DNA of 54,628 nt from Bacillota bacterium. GTDB lineage: Bacteria > Bacillota > DTU025 > MWDF01. Positions 6,991 through 15,232 of this stretch are shown one piece after another; positions within the stretch are counted from its first letter, which is position 1, and the number at the start of each line of letters is the position of its first letter. The stretch spans positions 1-54,628 of the forward strand of contig JAGOKM010000003.1 of the NCBI GenBank assembly GCA_017994615.1, read 5' to 3'. Made by a program: the position numbers and the translations under genes. Under the pieces are notes generated by a model. The model ran no database searches. It was given only the letters and a program-made list of their open reading frames with translations, and had not been told where the DNA came from.

Positions 6991-8430
6991 ATGGAATTCA
7001 AGTTGAGGGACGGCAGGACCATACCTGTCGAGATGCACAAGTCGAAGGTCGTTCAGACCATCAAGCTGCTGCCGGCGAAGGATAGGCTTAAAGCCATGCA
7101 GAACGCCGGCTTCAACACATTCCTGCTAAGAAGCGGCGACGTCTTCATAGACATGCTCACCGACAGCGGGACAAACGCGATAAGCGACATCCAGCAGGGA
7201 GCCACCATGTGCTCTGACGACGCATACGCTGGCTCGGAGAGCTTCTACAGGCTCGCCGACGAGGTCAAGAGGTCCTGGGGCAAGCAGTTCGTGCTGCCCG
7301 TGCATCAGGGAAGGGCTGCGGAGCACATACTCGCCCGCTTCTTCGTAAAGCCCGGCACGTTCCTGCCGATGAACTACCATTTCACCACGACCAAGGCGCA
7401 CTTCGTCATGCAGGGAGGGACTGTCCTTGAGCTGTTCAAGAAGGGTGCGCTGGAAATAGACAGCAACGAGCCGTTCAAAGGCGACATAGACGTAGACGCC
7501 GTTGAGGGCGTCATAAAGGAGAAGGGCGCGGACAAGGTCCCATTCGTGAGGATGGAGGCCACCACGAATCTCCTGGGAGGCCAGCCGTTCTCGCTGGCAA
7601 ACCTGCGCGAACTGAAGAAGATGCTAGAAAAGCACGGCATCCCGATAGTACTGGATGCGAGCCTCGTTTCGGAGAACGCGTACATGATATGGAAGAGGGA
7701 CTCCACTGCGAAGGGCATGAGCGTAGGGGAGATCCTTCGGGAGATGATGGATCTAAGCGACGTAGTCTACGTATCGGCGAGGAAAAGCTGTTCCGGGCGA
7801 GGCGGGATGATTATTACCGACAGGAAGGACCTGTTCGACGGCATGGCGCCCATGGTGCCCCTATTCGAAGGGTTCCTCACTTACGGAGGCATGTCGTCCA
7901 GGGAGATCGAAGGGATTGCAGTTGGAATCAGGGAGATGTCGGACCCGGAGGTGGCGGGGTCTTCCGTCGAGATGATCCGCTTCGGCGTCGAGAAGCTCAA
8001 GAAACACGGGGTGCCTGTGCTGACCCCAGGCGGGGGACTGGGAATACACCTGGACGCATCAAGGTTCCTCCCCAAGGTCAGCTGGGACCAGTACCCCGCC
8101 GGCTGCCTTGCGGCTGCCATGTACATCGCATCGGGAGTAAGGGGCATGGAACGGGGCAGCATGTCGATGGACAGGTCCCCGGACGGAAACCAGGTGCCGT
8201 CCGACCTGGAGCTTCTGAGGCTGGCGGTCCCAAGGAGGGTCTACAGCGCATCGCACATTGAATATGTGACGGACATGGCCATCTGGCTTTTCGAGAACAG
8301 CGATATCATAGGAGGGCTTAAGTTCACTTATGAGCCTCCCGTGCTTAGGTTCTTCATGGGAAGGCTGGCTCCGACTAGCAGCTGGGACGAGAAACTGGCC
8401 GAGGCGGCGACGAGGCAGTTCGGGAATTAA
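6991..8430 (+). CDS. Beta-eliminating lyase of the tryptophanase / tyrosine phenol-lyase family, divergent
   Basis: A 479-residue PLP enzyme. Family members split Trp to indole or Tyr to phenol, plus pyruvate and ammonia. Conserved here: SDDAYAGSESFY with Y79, VHQGRAAE, and D222 which would bind the PLP ring nitrogen. The PLP lysine is probably K265 in SARKSCSGRGG, where family members usually have S-x-K-K-D. The usual Arg of the DATR motif is Leu225 (DASL), so the active site is altered. ATG 6991 follows AGGAGG; an ATG 12 codons earlier has no such site. It stands alone downstream of a promoter and a Tyr-rich leader. Fold and cofactor are sure; substrate is not. Confidence 0.8.
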   Translation: MEFKLRDGRTIPVEMHKSKVVQTIKLLPAKDRLKAMQNAGFNTFLLRSGDVFIDMLTDSGTNAISDIQQGATMCSDDAYAGSESFYRLADEVKRSWGKQFVLPVHQGRAAEHILARFFVKPGTFLPMNYHFTTTKAHFVMQGGTVLELFKKGALEIDSNEPFKGDIDVDAVEGVIKEKGADKVPFVRMEATTNLLGGQPFSLANLRELKKMLEKHGIPIVLDASLVSENAYMIWKRDSTAKGMSVGEILREMMDLSDVVYVSARKSCSGRGGMIITDRKDLFDGMAPMVPLFEGFLTYGGMSSREIEGIAVGIREMSDPEVAGSSVEMIRFGVEKLKKHGVPVLTPGGGLGIHLDASRFLPKVSWDQYPAGCLAAAMYIASGVRGMERGSMSMDRSPDGNQVPSDLELLRLAVPRRVYSASHIEYVTDMAIWLFENSDIIGGLKFTYEPPVLRFFMGRLAPTSSWDEKLAEAATRQFGN

Positions 8431-8450
8431 GGATCGCAAAGCAGACAAAA

Positions 8451-8480
8451 GGGAGCCTGGGATGTATGTCCCAGGCCCCT
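8451..8480. terminator. Bidirectional terminator hairpin
   Basis: Perfect 8-base stem GCCTGGGA (8455-8462)/TCCCAGGC (8469-8476) between convergent genes. The lyase and the cysteine-synthase-like gene both end at this hairpin. Confidence 0.6.
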
Positions 8481-8485
8481 CGGTT

Positions 8486-9529
8486 TCACTGATACATGCA
8501 AGTGTTGCAGGTCCTCTGGATGACCTCAAGTCCGTAGAGCTCGATGTCGGTCGAAAGGAAGCCTTCCTTCACGGGCTCGGCCCTCATAAGGTCCGTGCTG
8601 AGGTATTTCTTGTTGTCGTCCGAGAATATAGTGACGACGTTGGCATCCTTGCCGAGCTTCTCCTGCACCATCACCGCCCCTATGAAGTTCGCCCCCGACG
8701 ATATGCCAAGCGCAAGCCCCAGCTGGTTTGCCAGTTTCTGCGCCATGATTATCGCATCCCCATCGTCAACCGCAATCACTTCGTCCATGCACTTCATGTC
8801 CAGTATAGGGGGTATGAACTCATCCGATATGCCCTGTATCCTGTGTTTCCCGACCTTATATCCCGTGGATATCGTGGGCGAATTGGACGGTTCGAGCGGG
8901 TAGAGCCTTATGTCCGGGTTCTTCTCCTTCAGGAACCTGCCAGTGCCCATCACCGTGCCGCCAGTACCCACGCCCGCGATGAACGCATCCGGCTTAAGGC
9001 CTTTGCTCTGCATCTGATGCCAGATCTCAGGCCCGGTATGCATATAATGCGCTTCGGGATTGTCGGGATTCGAGAACTGGTGGGGGAGGAAAGCGTCGCC
9101 GATTTCGGCAGCCATCCTGTCCGCAGCGGCGATGCTCCCCAAGAAGCCGCCCTGTTCCTTGCTGATCAGCATTATCTTGGCACCCAGGCTCGAAATCAGG
9201 CTCTTGCGCTCCTCGCTCATCCAATCCGGCATGAATATAGTCACAGGATGTCCCAAGGCCCTTCCTACGGCCGCAAAGGATATCCCGGTATTTCCGCTTG
9301 TAGCCTCGATGATCATGTCTCCGGGCTTAAGCCTTCCCAGCTTGTACGACTTGTTGATTACGTGTAGCGCGATCCTGTCTTTTATGCTTCCTGTCATGTT
9401 CAGGTTCTCGGATTTCGCGAAAAGCTTCCTGCGCTCGCCCCTGTATGAAAAATCGATGCAAAGCAGAGGCGTATTGCCGATATAGGCGGAAAGGCTCTCT
9501 ACCAACGTTGTGTTGACTTTCGAATGCAC
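8486..9529 (-). CDS. cysK: Cysteine synthase family PLP enzyme
   Basis: A fold-type II PLP enzyme of 347 residues. The PLP lysine is in MTGSIKDR; the substrate-binding loop [12 protein letters not shown] and the phosphate-binding [13 protein letters not shown] are intact. Family members make cysteine from O-acetylserine and sulfide. The C-terminus is longer than in CysK and ends with a CxxC (TCNTCMYQ), a feature seen in a subgroup of anaerobe homologues that may bind metal or act in redox control. I prefer the GTG at 9529, which has GAGGGG about 10 bases upstream, over the ATG at 9547, which lacks a site. A serine/threonine deaminating or cystathionine role cannot be excluded. Confidence 0.8.
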   Translation of the reverse strand: MHSKVNTTLVESLSAYIGNTPLLCIDFSYRGERRKLFAKSENLNMTGSIKDRIALHVINKSYKLGRLKPGDMIIEATSGNTGISFAAVGRALGHPVTIFMPDWMSEERKSLISSLGAKIMLISKEQGGFLGSIAAADRMAAEIGDAFLPHQFSNPDNPEAHYMHTGPEIWHQMQSKGLKPDAFIAGVGTGGTVMGTGRFLKEKNPDIRLYPLEPSNSPTISTGYKVGKHRIQGISDEFIPPILDMKCMDEVIAVDDGDAIIMAQKLANQLGLALGISSGANFIGAVMVQEKLGKDANVVTIFSDDNKKYLSTDLMRAEPVKEGFLSTDIELYGLEVIQRTCNTCMYQ

Positions 9530-9595
9530 AAAGCTCACACCCCTCATATTGAGAATACTAAATATAATTATACGATTAAAAAGGGGTAAAATCCT

Positions 9596-10810
9596 TCAAA
9601 TGCCCTTGGATATGGAGGCGCCGGCGGTAAGCGGGTTCACCATGTTGCTTATCAACCCCGTGGAGTAAGCCACGGAAGCGCGCCTTATGGATGCTGTGCC
9701 GAACCTGGAGGCCATGTCGTCCAGGACCTTGCGTATGCGGGCCCCGGTGTCGGACTGCTCATCCAGGGGCAGCCTGAGCTGTATTTCTTTGGTCAGGCCC
9801 GAGACACCCGCCCCTACCAGCCTGATGGGCCTCCCCGGGGTGTAGACCTTTGCATAAAGGTGGAGCAGGGCATCCATTATATGGTCCGTGATGGTCATGT
9901 CATAGCCGATCGTGTAAGAGCCACCTACGTCGTTGAAATCCGCGTACCTAAGATGTATGTGGGCCGTCCTTGCGGCCGTCTTCTCGGCCGCCAACCTTGC
10001 CGCGAGGCCGTCGGCTATCATGAGAAGGTGCGCCTTGATCACCTCCTCGTCTGCGGTTTCCTGCAGTATGGTGAAGTCGTTGCTCATGGACTTCGTCTTG
10101 AAGGGTACGCCCCATCCGAAGGCCGGCTCCCTTCCCTCTATGGAATCGTAAAGCCAGTCGGCCCTGACGCCCATTATCGGGCGCAGCAGCTCCTTAGGGA
10201 AGGCCCTCAGCTGACCCAACGTATGCACGCCCCTTTTTGCAAGTGTGGCCGCGGTCCTGTAGCCTATCCCCGGCAGGTCGTCTACGGGCAGCCCGTCGAT
10301 CTCCCTGGATATCCCGTCCGGGGGGATGACCTTAAGGCCGTCGGGCTTGCCCATATCGGAAGCAAGCTTGGCAAGGACCCGTGTATCTGCGACCCCGGCT
10401 GTGACGGTTATGCCGAGGCGCTTCTTTGTCCATGCCCTGAAGTCCTTGGCCACTGTTACCGCCCTTTCATACCCTTCCGGGCAGCTTACGTGGAACTCGT
10501 CTATCGAGCACGGATGGACGTACTGGCCATATGTAACAAGCTTCTCGTGCAGCTTCCTGCTGAAATCGAGGTATACATGGGGCTTGCCCCTTATGAAGAA
10601 AGCGCTGGGCGCAAGCTTCTTCGCCTGGAAATATGGCATCCCCGTAGTGATGCCTAGCTTCTTGGCCTCCCTTGACTTCGCCGTGACCACACCTCTTTGG
10701 GTGGAGTCAGCCGACCCTACCACCGCCACGGGCTTGCCCTTGAGGGAAGGGTTTATGGCCTGCTCGCAGCTGGCGAAGAAGGCGTCGCAGTCTATGAACA
10801 TCTCTGCCAT
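9596..10810 (-). CDS. dinB: Y-family DNA polymerase IV
   Basis: A 404-residue translesion polymerase. Catalytic acidic residues sit in MFIDCDAFFASCEQ (the second Phe is the steric gate that keeps out ribonucleotides) and in SIDEF. A helix-hairpin-helix region reads LPGIGYRTAATLAKRGV, and a little-finger domain follows. The start at 10810 is chosen because GGGGGA precedes it and homologues begin just before the first catalytic Asp; longer reading overlaps the upstream small gene. It lies 11 bases after the DUF6504-like gene and shares its LexA-boxed promoter, so it should be induced by DNA damage. Confidence 0.9.
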   Translation of the reverse strand: MAEMFIDCDAFFASCEQAINPSLKGKPVAVVGSADSTQRGVVTAKSREAKKLGITTGMPYFQAKKLAPSAFFIRGKPHVYLDFSRKLHEKLVTYGQYVHPCSIDEFHVSCPEGYERAVTVAKDFRAWTKKRLGITVTAGVADTRVLAKLASDMGKPDGLKVIPPDGISREIDGLPVDDLPGIGYRTAATLAKRGVHTLGQLRAFPKELLRPIMGVRADWLYDSIEGREPAFGWGVPFKTKSMSNDFTILQETADEEVIKAHLLMIADGLAARLAAEKTAARTAHIHLRYADFNDVGGSYTIGYDMTITDHIMDALLHLYAKVYTPGRPIRLVGAGVSGLTKEIQLRLPLDEQSDTGARIRKVLDDMASRFGTASIRRASVAYSTGLISNMVNPLTAGASISKGI

Positions 10811-10821
10811 GAGATCCCCCC

Positions 10822-11088
10822 TCAGCTGTAGGTGTTCCCGTCCGGCATGTAGACCTTGACGAGCCTCCATGTCATCGTCTCGCTGGAAAGCTCGAGTTCA
10901 TATACATCCGGCCCCTCAGACTGGACGGCGAAATGGTGCTCTATGACAGCCCCGGCCCTTTTGGCCCAGCGCGCCGTTATCGTGCTCACCTTGTATGTCC
11001 TGCCGCTCCACAAGAATGCCAGGGGTGATATCCCGCCCCGGGAGAACCTCGCCGTAACCGATATCGGGCAGGGAAGCGTTCCGTTCAT
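10822..11088 (-). CDS. DUF6504-like small protein co-transcribed with dinB
   Basis: An 88-residue protein whose middle, PLAFLWSGRTYKVSTITARW, matches my memory of the DUF6504 pattern (P-x-x-F-x-W-x-G-R-x-Y-x-V), and whose end (YELELSSETMTWRLVKVYM) fits the same family, which recurs next to Y-family polymerases. ATG 11088 is preferred over GTG 11100, since the latter abuts the LexA box and lies almost at the predicted transcript start. Molecular function is unknown; the location suggests an accessory role in SOS mutagenesis. Confidence 0.6.
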   Translation of the reverse strand: MNGTLPCPISVTARFSRGGISPLAFLWSGRTYKVSTITARWAKRAGAVIEHHFAVQSEGPDVYELELSSETMTWRLVKVYMPDGNTYS

Positions 11089-11100
11089 GCCGACCACCAC

Positions 11101-11143
11101 CGAACATATGTTCGATTAGAATCTAACACAAGCTTCGTTCCAA
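11101..11143 (-). promoter_or_regulatory. SOS promoter with perfect LexA box (dinB operon)
   Basis: Read on the reverse strand: TTGGAA (11138-11143), 17-base spacer, TCTAAT (11115-11120), then at once CGAACATATGTTCG (11101-11114). The last is a perfect 14-base palindrome equal to the Bacillus-type LexA/DinR box CGAAC-N4-GTTCG. It covers the expected transcription start, so LexA binding would block initiation. Confidence 0.85.
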
Positions 11144-11149
11144 GGCAAG

Positions 11150-11191
11150 GAAGAAGAACAGGGGAGGCGGGCCCGAAAAGCCCGCCTCCCC
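11150..11191 (-). terminator. Terminator of the outer-membrane-like protein gene
   Basis: A perfect 12-base stem GGGGAGGCGGGC (11161-11172)/GCCCGCCTCCCC (11180-11191). On the reverse strand it is followed by TGTTCTTCTTCC. Confidence 0.75.
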
Positions 11192-11239
11192 TGGCGAAAT
11201 GCCCTATTTAAGCCAGTATTGTGTCCTTGACGGCTCCGG

Positions 11240-11857
11240 CTAGAACTTCACGCCTGCGCCGAGTGATACGAACCCGTCCCGCCTGAGGTACTCGAATCCT
11301 GTAAACAGCACGAAAGCGCCCGCCGGGTTGTACCTCGCCATGACCGACCCGTTGACGAACCTGTCCCTGAATGCGTATGAGATGGCCGTCTCAAGCTGGA
11401 GCTTCCCAGAAAGGAGGGAGAGGAACGCCTGGGCTCCGATGTTGAAATCCGCAAGCCCGGACACGGCGCTGTAAGGCGCGTTGCCGTAGCTCATCCCGGC
11501 AGTTGGGCCGAAACCCATGTAGATGCCGCCCTTGTCGTATTTGAGCAGGTCGTAGTCTATGCAGGCCCTTGCTGAGACGGAAACTGGCGATGCCGGCTCG
11601 ATTACGATAGCTTCTGCGGCAGGAGGAGCCATTCCCCCGATATATGCCGCCATGTTCACCCTTATCCCCGGCATCGTGCCTAGCCCCAGGAAAAGCGAAC
11701 CCTTCAGGTTCGAGGCCCAATCCGCGCCCGACCACAGCGGGTCGGACGAAAACGCCCTGTATGAGGCCCCTGCTGAAATGTAGGACGAGGCCGAAGCCAT
11801 AGGCGATGCCGTTAACAATGCAACCATGACAACTGCCAGAAAAACCGGTCTTCTCAT
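11240..11857 (-). CDS. Secreted outer-membrane beta-barrel-like protein, unknown function
   Basis: A 205-residue protein. It starts with a signal peptide (MRRPVFLAVVMVALLTASPMASA) and is otherwise made of alternating short strands and Gly/Ser turns, ending in GAGVKF; a terminal Phe is typical of outer-membrane beta-barrels. ATG 11857 has GGGAGGAAAC just upstream; longer in-frame reading has no signal peptide at its start. I recognise no specific family. Barrel topology and outer-membrane location are inferred. It is monocistronic with its own strong terminator. Confidence 0.6.
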   Translation of the reverse strand: MRRPVFLAVVMVALLTASPMASASSYISAGASYRAFSSDPLWSGADWASNLKGSLFLGLGTMPGIRVNMAAYIGGMAPPAAEAIVIEPASPVSVSARACIDYDLLKYDKGGIYMGFGPTAGMSYGNAPYSAVSGLADFNIGAQAFLSLLSGKLQLETAISYAFRDRFVNGSVMARYNPAGAFVLFTGFEYLRRDGFVSLGAGVKF

Positions 11858-11987
11858 TCGGTTTCCTCCCGGATAAAAATCATGCCCTAACGACATGATA
11901 ACCCCTTGGAGCCCTCCTTGGTATGGCCGCAGGGTTTTTGCTGTATAATTAGTCAGTAAAACGGGTAAGGATTTCACGAGGTGGGAC

Positions 11988-12917
11988 ATGGCCGTTTCCG
12001 CAGGGTTGAAGCTTCTGGCTGCCAGCATACTTTTCGGCGCGATAGGCACATTCTCGGCGCTCCTGAGGAACGCAGGAGTATCTTCGCTTGTACAGACCAC
12101 ATTCAGGAGCGTCGGCACATCTTTGGCCATGCTCCTTTATTTCGCCTTCATCCGAAGGAAGCCGGCGAATCCCATGAAGCATGCCGCATTCTTCCTGGCC
12201 TATGGGCTTTTCTCCATAGTGGGCATGTTCATAGGGTATACATCCTCGGTCGCCCTGGGGACCCCCGTCGCCGTCATTACGCTGCTCGTGAACCTGCAGC
12301 CCGTATACGTACTGATAATGGCCGTGACGCTGCTGAAGGAGAAGGTGGACGCCTTCAAGCTGGTACCGGTTGCCATATCGATTGCAGGGGTGGTCATACT
12401 GGTCGGAGGATGGAACAGCCAGGGGGGCTTCTTGCTTTCAGGCGTGCTTTTCGCAATGATGAACGGCATCTGCTATGCCCTTTACCTTTACATGACCAAG
12501 AGGCTGAGGGCCGAAAGCGGCATGGAACCCATGGACATACTCTTCTGGGGATACCTCGCCGCTTCGATGACGATGCCTCTTGTTCTGTGGCTCATGCCGA
12601 TGGTCATCAAGGATCCGGCCCTTGTATCGCTCGGGTTCGACTTGAACGCGTCCACTGCGCTATACCTAGCTTCCCTCACCCTCGGTTGTACGTTGTTGCC
12701 GTATCTGCTCATAACCCAGAGCCTCGGCAAGGTGGAGCTGTCCACCGCGTCGCTTAGCCTTGTGATGGAGCCGGTGAGCGCGATAATTATCAGTGCCGTT
12801 ATATTGGGGGAGAAAATTAGGTGGTACCACCTCGCCGGAGGCTGTCTCATACTGTTGGCGGTGATGATGGTGAACATGCCCAGGGAGAAGCTGATAAGGC
12901 TGACCGGGAAGAAATAA
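11988..12917 (+). CDS. EamA/DMT-family transporter
   Basis: A 309-residue membrane protein with about ten hydrophobic segments and the internal duplication expected of drug/metabolite transporters (first EamA half to about residue 140, second from about 150). The motif around PVAVITLLVNLQPVYVLI is typical. ATG 11988 follows GAGGTGGG. A TATAAT at 11944-11949 is a plausible -10 element, but no good -35 lies at the right distance. The SDR gene starts 21 bases after its stop and the aminotransferase follows, so it probably exports or imports a metabolite, perhaps an amino acid, handled by those enzymes. Confidence 0.85.
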   Translation: MAVSAGLKLLAASILFGAIGTFSALLRNAGVSSLVQTTFRSVGTSLAMLLYFAFIRRKPANPMKHAAFFLAYGLFSIVGMFIGYTSSVALGTPVAVITLLVNLQPVYVLIMAVTLLKEKVDAFKLVPVAISIAGVVILVGGWNSQGGFLLSGVLFAMMNGICYALYLYMTKRLRAESGMEPMDILFWGYLAASMTMPLVLWLMPMVIKDPALVSLGFDLNASTALYLASLTLGCTLLPYLLITQSLGKVELSTASLSLVMEPVSAIIISAVILGEKIRWYHLAGGCLILLAVMMVNMPREKLIRLTGKK

Positions 12918-12938
12918 TCAAGCATAACGGAGGGGCAT

Positions 12939-13772
12939 ATGAAAGAAGGGGCAAAGGTCATACTGATAACTGGGGCTACGTCGGGTTTCGGAAAGGCGAC
13001 GGCGCATTACCTGGCCGGGATAGGACATAAGGTCTACGGTTTCGGCAGGTCGGTCGAAGCGCCTTCCAAGGAAGCCGGGGGCAACCTGACCATGATGAGG
13101 ATGGATGTGAACGACTCCAATTCCGTAAGCGAAGGGGTGAATGCCGTAATCTCTGCCGAAGGGCGGATAGATGTGCTCTTATGCGCCGCAGGCGTCGGAT
13201 TGGTGGGCGCTGTTGAGGACGTATCCATAGCAGAGGCCAAGGCCCTTTTCGAGACGAACCTGTTCGGCTCGCTGAGGGTTTGCAAGGCGGTGCTTCCGCA
13301 GATGAGGACCCAGAAATCTGGCCTGATAATGCTCGTAAGCTCTGTGGCGGGGATCTTCGGGGTGCCCTTCCAGGGCTTATACAGCGCATCGAAGTTCGCC
13401 GTCGAGGCAATCGTGGATTCCATGTCCATGGAAGTAAGGCAGTTCGGAATCGACGTGGTCGCGCTGGAGCCGGGAGACTTCAATACGGGCTTCAATGCAA
13501 ACAAGATGAAGGCCGCGGCTTCCGAAGACGAGGGCTCGCCTTACAGGAAGGCCTACCTCAAAGCCATGAAGAATGTGGACAAGGATGAGAATACGGGCTA
13601 TACTGCCGATTTCTTCGCAGCGGCCGTGGCGAGGATAATAAAGTCCAGGCGCAGGAGGATAAGATATGTAATAGGCAGCCCCCTGGAGAAGGCCGGCATC
13701 CTCCTCAAGAGGGTCTTGCCGCAGAGGGCGTTCGAGAAGCTCCTTTACGCATACTACATGCTGTCGAGATAG
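12939..13772 (+). CDS. Short-chain dehydrogenase/reductase
   Basis: A 277-residue classical SDR. The cofactor motif TGATSGFGKA (TGxxxGxG) is at the N-terminus, followed by CAAGVG (NAG position) and the catalytic Y148-SAS-K152. It would oxidise or reduce an alcohol/carbonyl using NAD(P). GGAGGGG lies 6-7 bases before ATG 12939. It is the middle gene of an EamA transporter/SDR/aminotransferase operon. Substrate unknown; the basic, hydrophobic C-terminus (LEKAGILLKRVLPQRAFEKLL) resembles SDRs acting on lipid-like or bulky substrates. Confidence 0.85.
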   Translation: MKEGAKVILITGATSGFGKATAHYLAGIGHKVYGFGRSVEAPSKEAGGNLTMMRMDVNDSNSVSEGVNAVISAEGRIDVLLCAAGVGLVGAVEDVSIAEAKALFETNLFGSLRVCKAVLPQMRTQKSGLIMLVSSVAGIFGVPFQGLYSASKFAVEAIVDSMSMEVRQFGIDVVALEPGDFNTGFNANKMKAAASEDEGSPYRKAYLKAMKNVDKDENTGYTADFFAAAVARIIKSRRRRIRYVIGSPLEKAGILLKRVLPQRAFEKLLYAYYMLSR

Positions 13773-13790
13773 GAAACGGAGGCGGCTGTC

Positions 13791-15071
13791 ATGGCAAGCG
13801 ACATATCTGCCAGATACTCAAAGTACATGTTCCCGACCATAAAGCACCTGTACCAGGAGCCGATCGTCATGGTGAGGGGCGAAGGCCACCACCTTTACGA
13901 CGAGGACGGAAGGGATTACCTGGACTTCTTCGGGGGAATCCTCACATGCGGGATAGGGCATGCCAACCCGAAGGTGGCCGACGCAGTAGCTGAACAGGCG
14001 CACAAGCTCCAGCACTGTTCCACCCTTTACATAATCCCGGGCCAGGTAGAACTGGCAGAAAGGCTTGCAGGCATAGTCCCGCCCGGCATCAGCAAGTTCA
14101 CTTTCACCAACAGCGGCACCGAGGCGATAGAAGCTGCCATCCTCATGGCGCAGATCTACACGGGCAACGACGAGGTAATCGCCCTCAGGCATTCCTATTC
14201 CGGCAGGAGCAAGCTGGCCATAGAGCTGACGGCCCTCCATAACTGGAAACAGGGAGTCGCCCCCTCTGGGAACGTGAAGTACGCGCACAACGGCTACTGC
14301 TACAGATGCGCCTTCGGGCTCACATACCCGTCATGCGGGATTAGGTGCGCATACGACCTGGAGGACTTGATCAAGACCAGTACCAAGGGCAGCATCGCCG
14401 CACTCATCGCTGAGCCCATACAGGGCGTCGGGGGCGTGATAACCCCGCCTGATGAATTCTTCCCGATAGTGGCGGGTATCGTCCGGAAATACGGCGGCCT
14501 TTTCATATCGGACGAGGTGCAGACGGGCTTCGGCAGGACCGGCGGCAAGTGGTTCGGCATAGAGCATTGGGGCGTAGAGCCGGATGCGATAACCGCAGCC
14601 AAGCAGATGGCATCGGGCGCGCCGATAGGGGCCCTCATGGCGAAGCCGGAGTTTGCGACGAAATGGACTGCCCCATCGATCACGACCTTCGGAGGAAACC
14701 CCGTCACCATGGCAGCGGCGTGCGCCACGATCGATTTCATGAAGGAGAACGACACGAAGTCCAATTCCGCAGCGATGGGAAGGAAGTTCAAGGAAGGCCT
14801 CTTGGCATTAAAGGAGAAGCACCCTTCAATGGGAGACGTAAGGGGCAAGGGGCTCATGCTGGGAGTCGAGTTCGTCAAGGAGGACAAGCGGCCGGCCCCC
14901 GAGCTTTTCCTAAAAGTCCTCGAGGAGACGAAGAAGAGGGGCCTTCTTGTGGGCAAAGGAGGGCTCAACGGGAATGTGATGAGGCTCGCACCGCATATGA
15001 CCGTCACGGCGTCCGAAGTTGACACGGCGCTGGCCATCCTGGACGAGGCGATAGGAGAGGCTGCGAAGTAG
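13791..15071 (+). CDS. Class-III aminotransferase (alanine-glyoxylate / aspartate aminotransferase family)
   Basis: A 426-residue PLP aminotransferase. The PLP lysine is K271 in TAAKQMASG; NSGTEAIEAA and FISDEVQTGFGRTG are typical class-III motifs. The cysteine-rich stretch YCYRCAFGLTYPSCGIRC is characteristic of the AGXT2-like branch and may bind a metal or stabilise the fold. GGAGGC precedes ATG 13791. It ends the three-gene operon. It could move an amino group from alanine, a beta- or omega-amino acid, or GABA to a 2-oxoacid; sequence alone does not decide. Confidence 0.83.
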   Translation: MASDISARYSKYMFPTIKHLYQEPIVMVRGEGHHLYDEDGRDYLDFFGGILTCGIGHANPKVADAVAEQAHKLQHCSTLYIIPGQVELAERLAGIVPPGISKFTFTNSGTEAIEAAILMAQIYTGNDEVIALRHSYSGRSKLAIELTALHNWKQGVAPSGNVKYAHNGYCYRCAFGLTYPSCGIRCAYDLEDLIKTSTKGSIAALIAEPIQGVGGVITPPDEFFPIVAGIVRKYGGLFISDEVQTGFGRTGGKWFGIEHWGVEPDAITAAKQMASGAPIGALMAKPEFATKWTAPSITTFGGNPVTMAAACATIDFMKENDTKSNSAAMGRKFKEGLLALKEKHPSMGDVRGKGLMLGVEFVKEDKRPAPELFLKVLEETKKRGLLVGKGGLNGNVMRLAPHMTVTASEVDTALAILDEAIGEAAK

Positions 15072-15147
15072 GGTAATTGCGCACACTCGCTGCGTCAGAC
15101 AGGTAGAACCAAGATATGGAGAAACTAGCCGCGCTCCAGGCGGATAT

Positions 15148-15175
15148 GCCGCCAAGAGGCGGCTTCGCCATTTGC
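15148..15175 (+). terminator. Weak terminator hairpin
   Basis: GCCGCC (15148-15153)/GGCGGC (15158-15163) with an AAGA loop, then TTCGCCATTTGCTT. It follows the aminotransferase stop by about 75 bases; the T-tract is poor. Confidence 0.4.
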
Positions 15176-15232
15176 TTCCGTGCAGAAGTGTGGTAAATTG
15201 TTTATAAATAAGTCAACGATAAAGGAGAACTG

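Noticed and set aside
9548-9600. Promoter for the cysteine-synthase-like gene with TATAAT near 9563-9568 (reverse)
   Set aside because: A TATAAT is present on the reverse strand but no -35 lies at 16-18 bases; TTGAAG is 21 bases away. Not listed as a feature.
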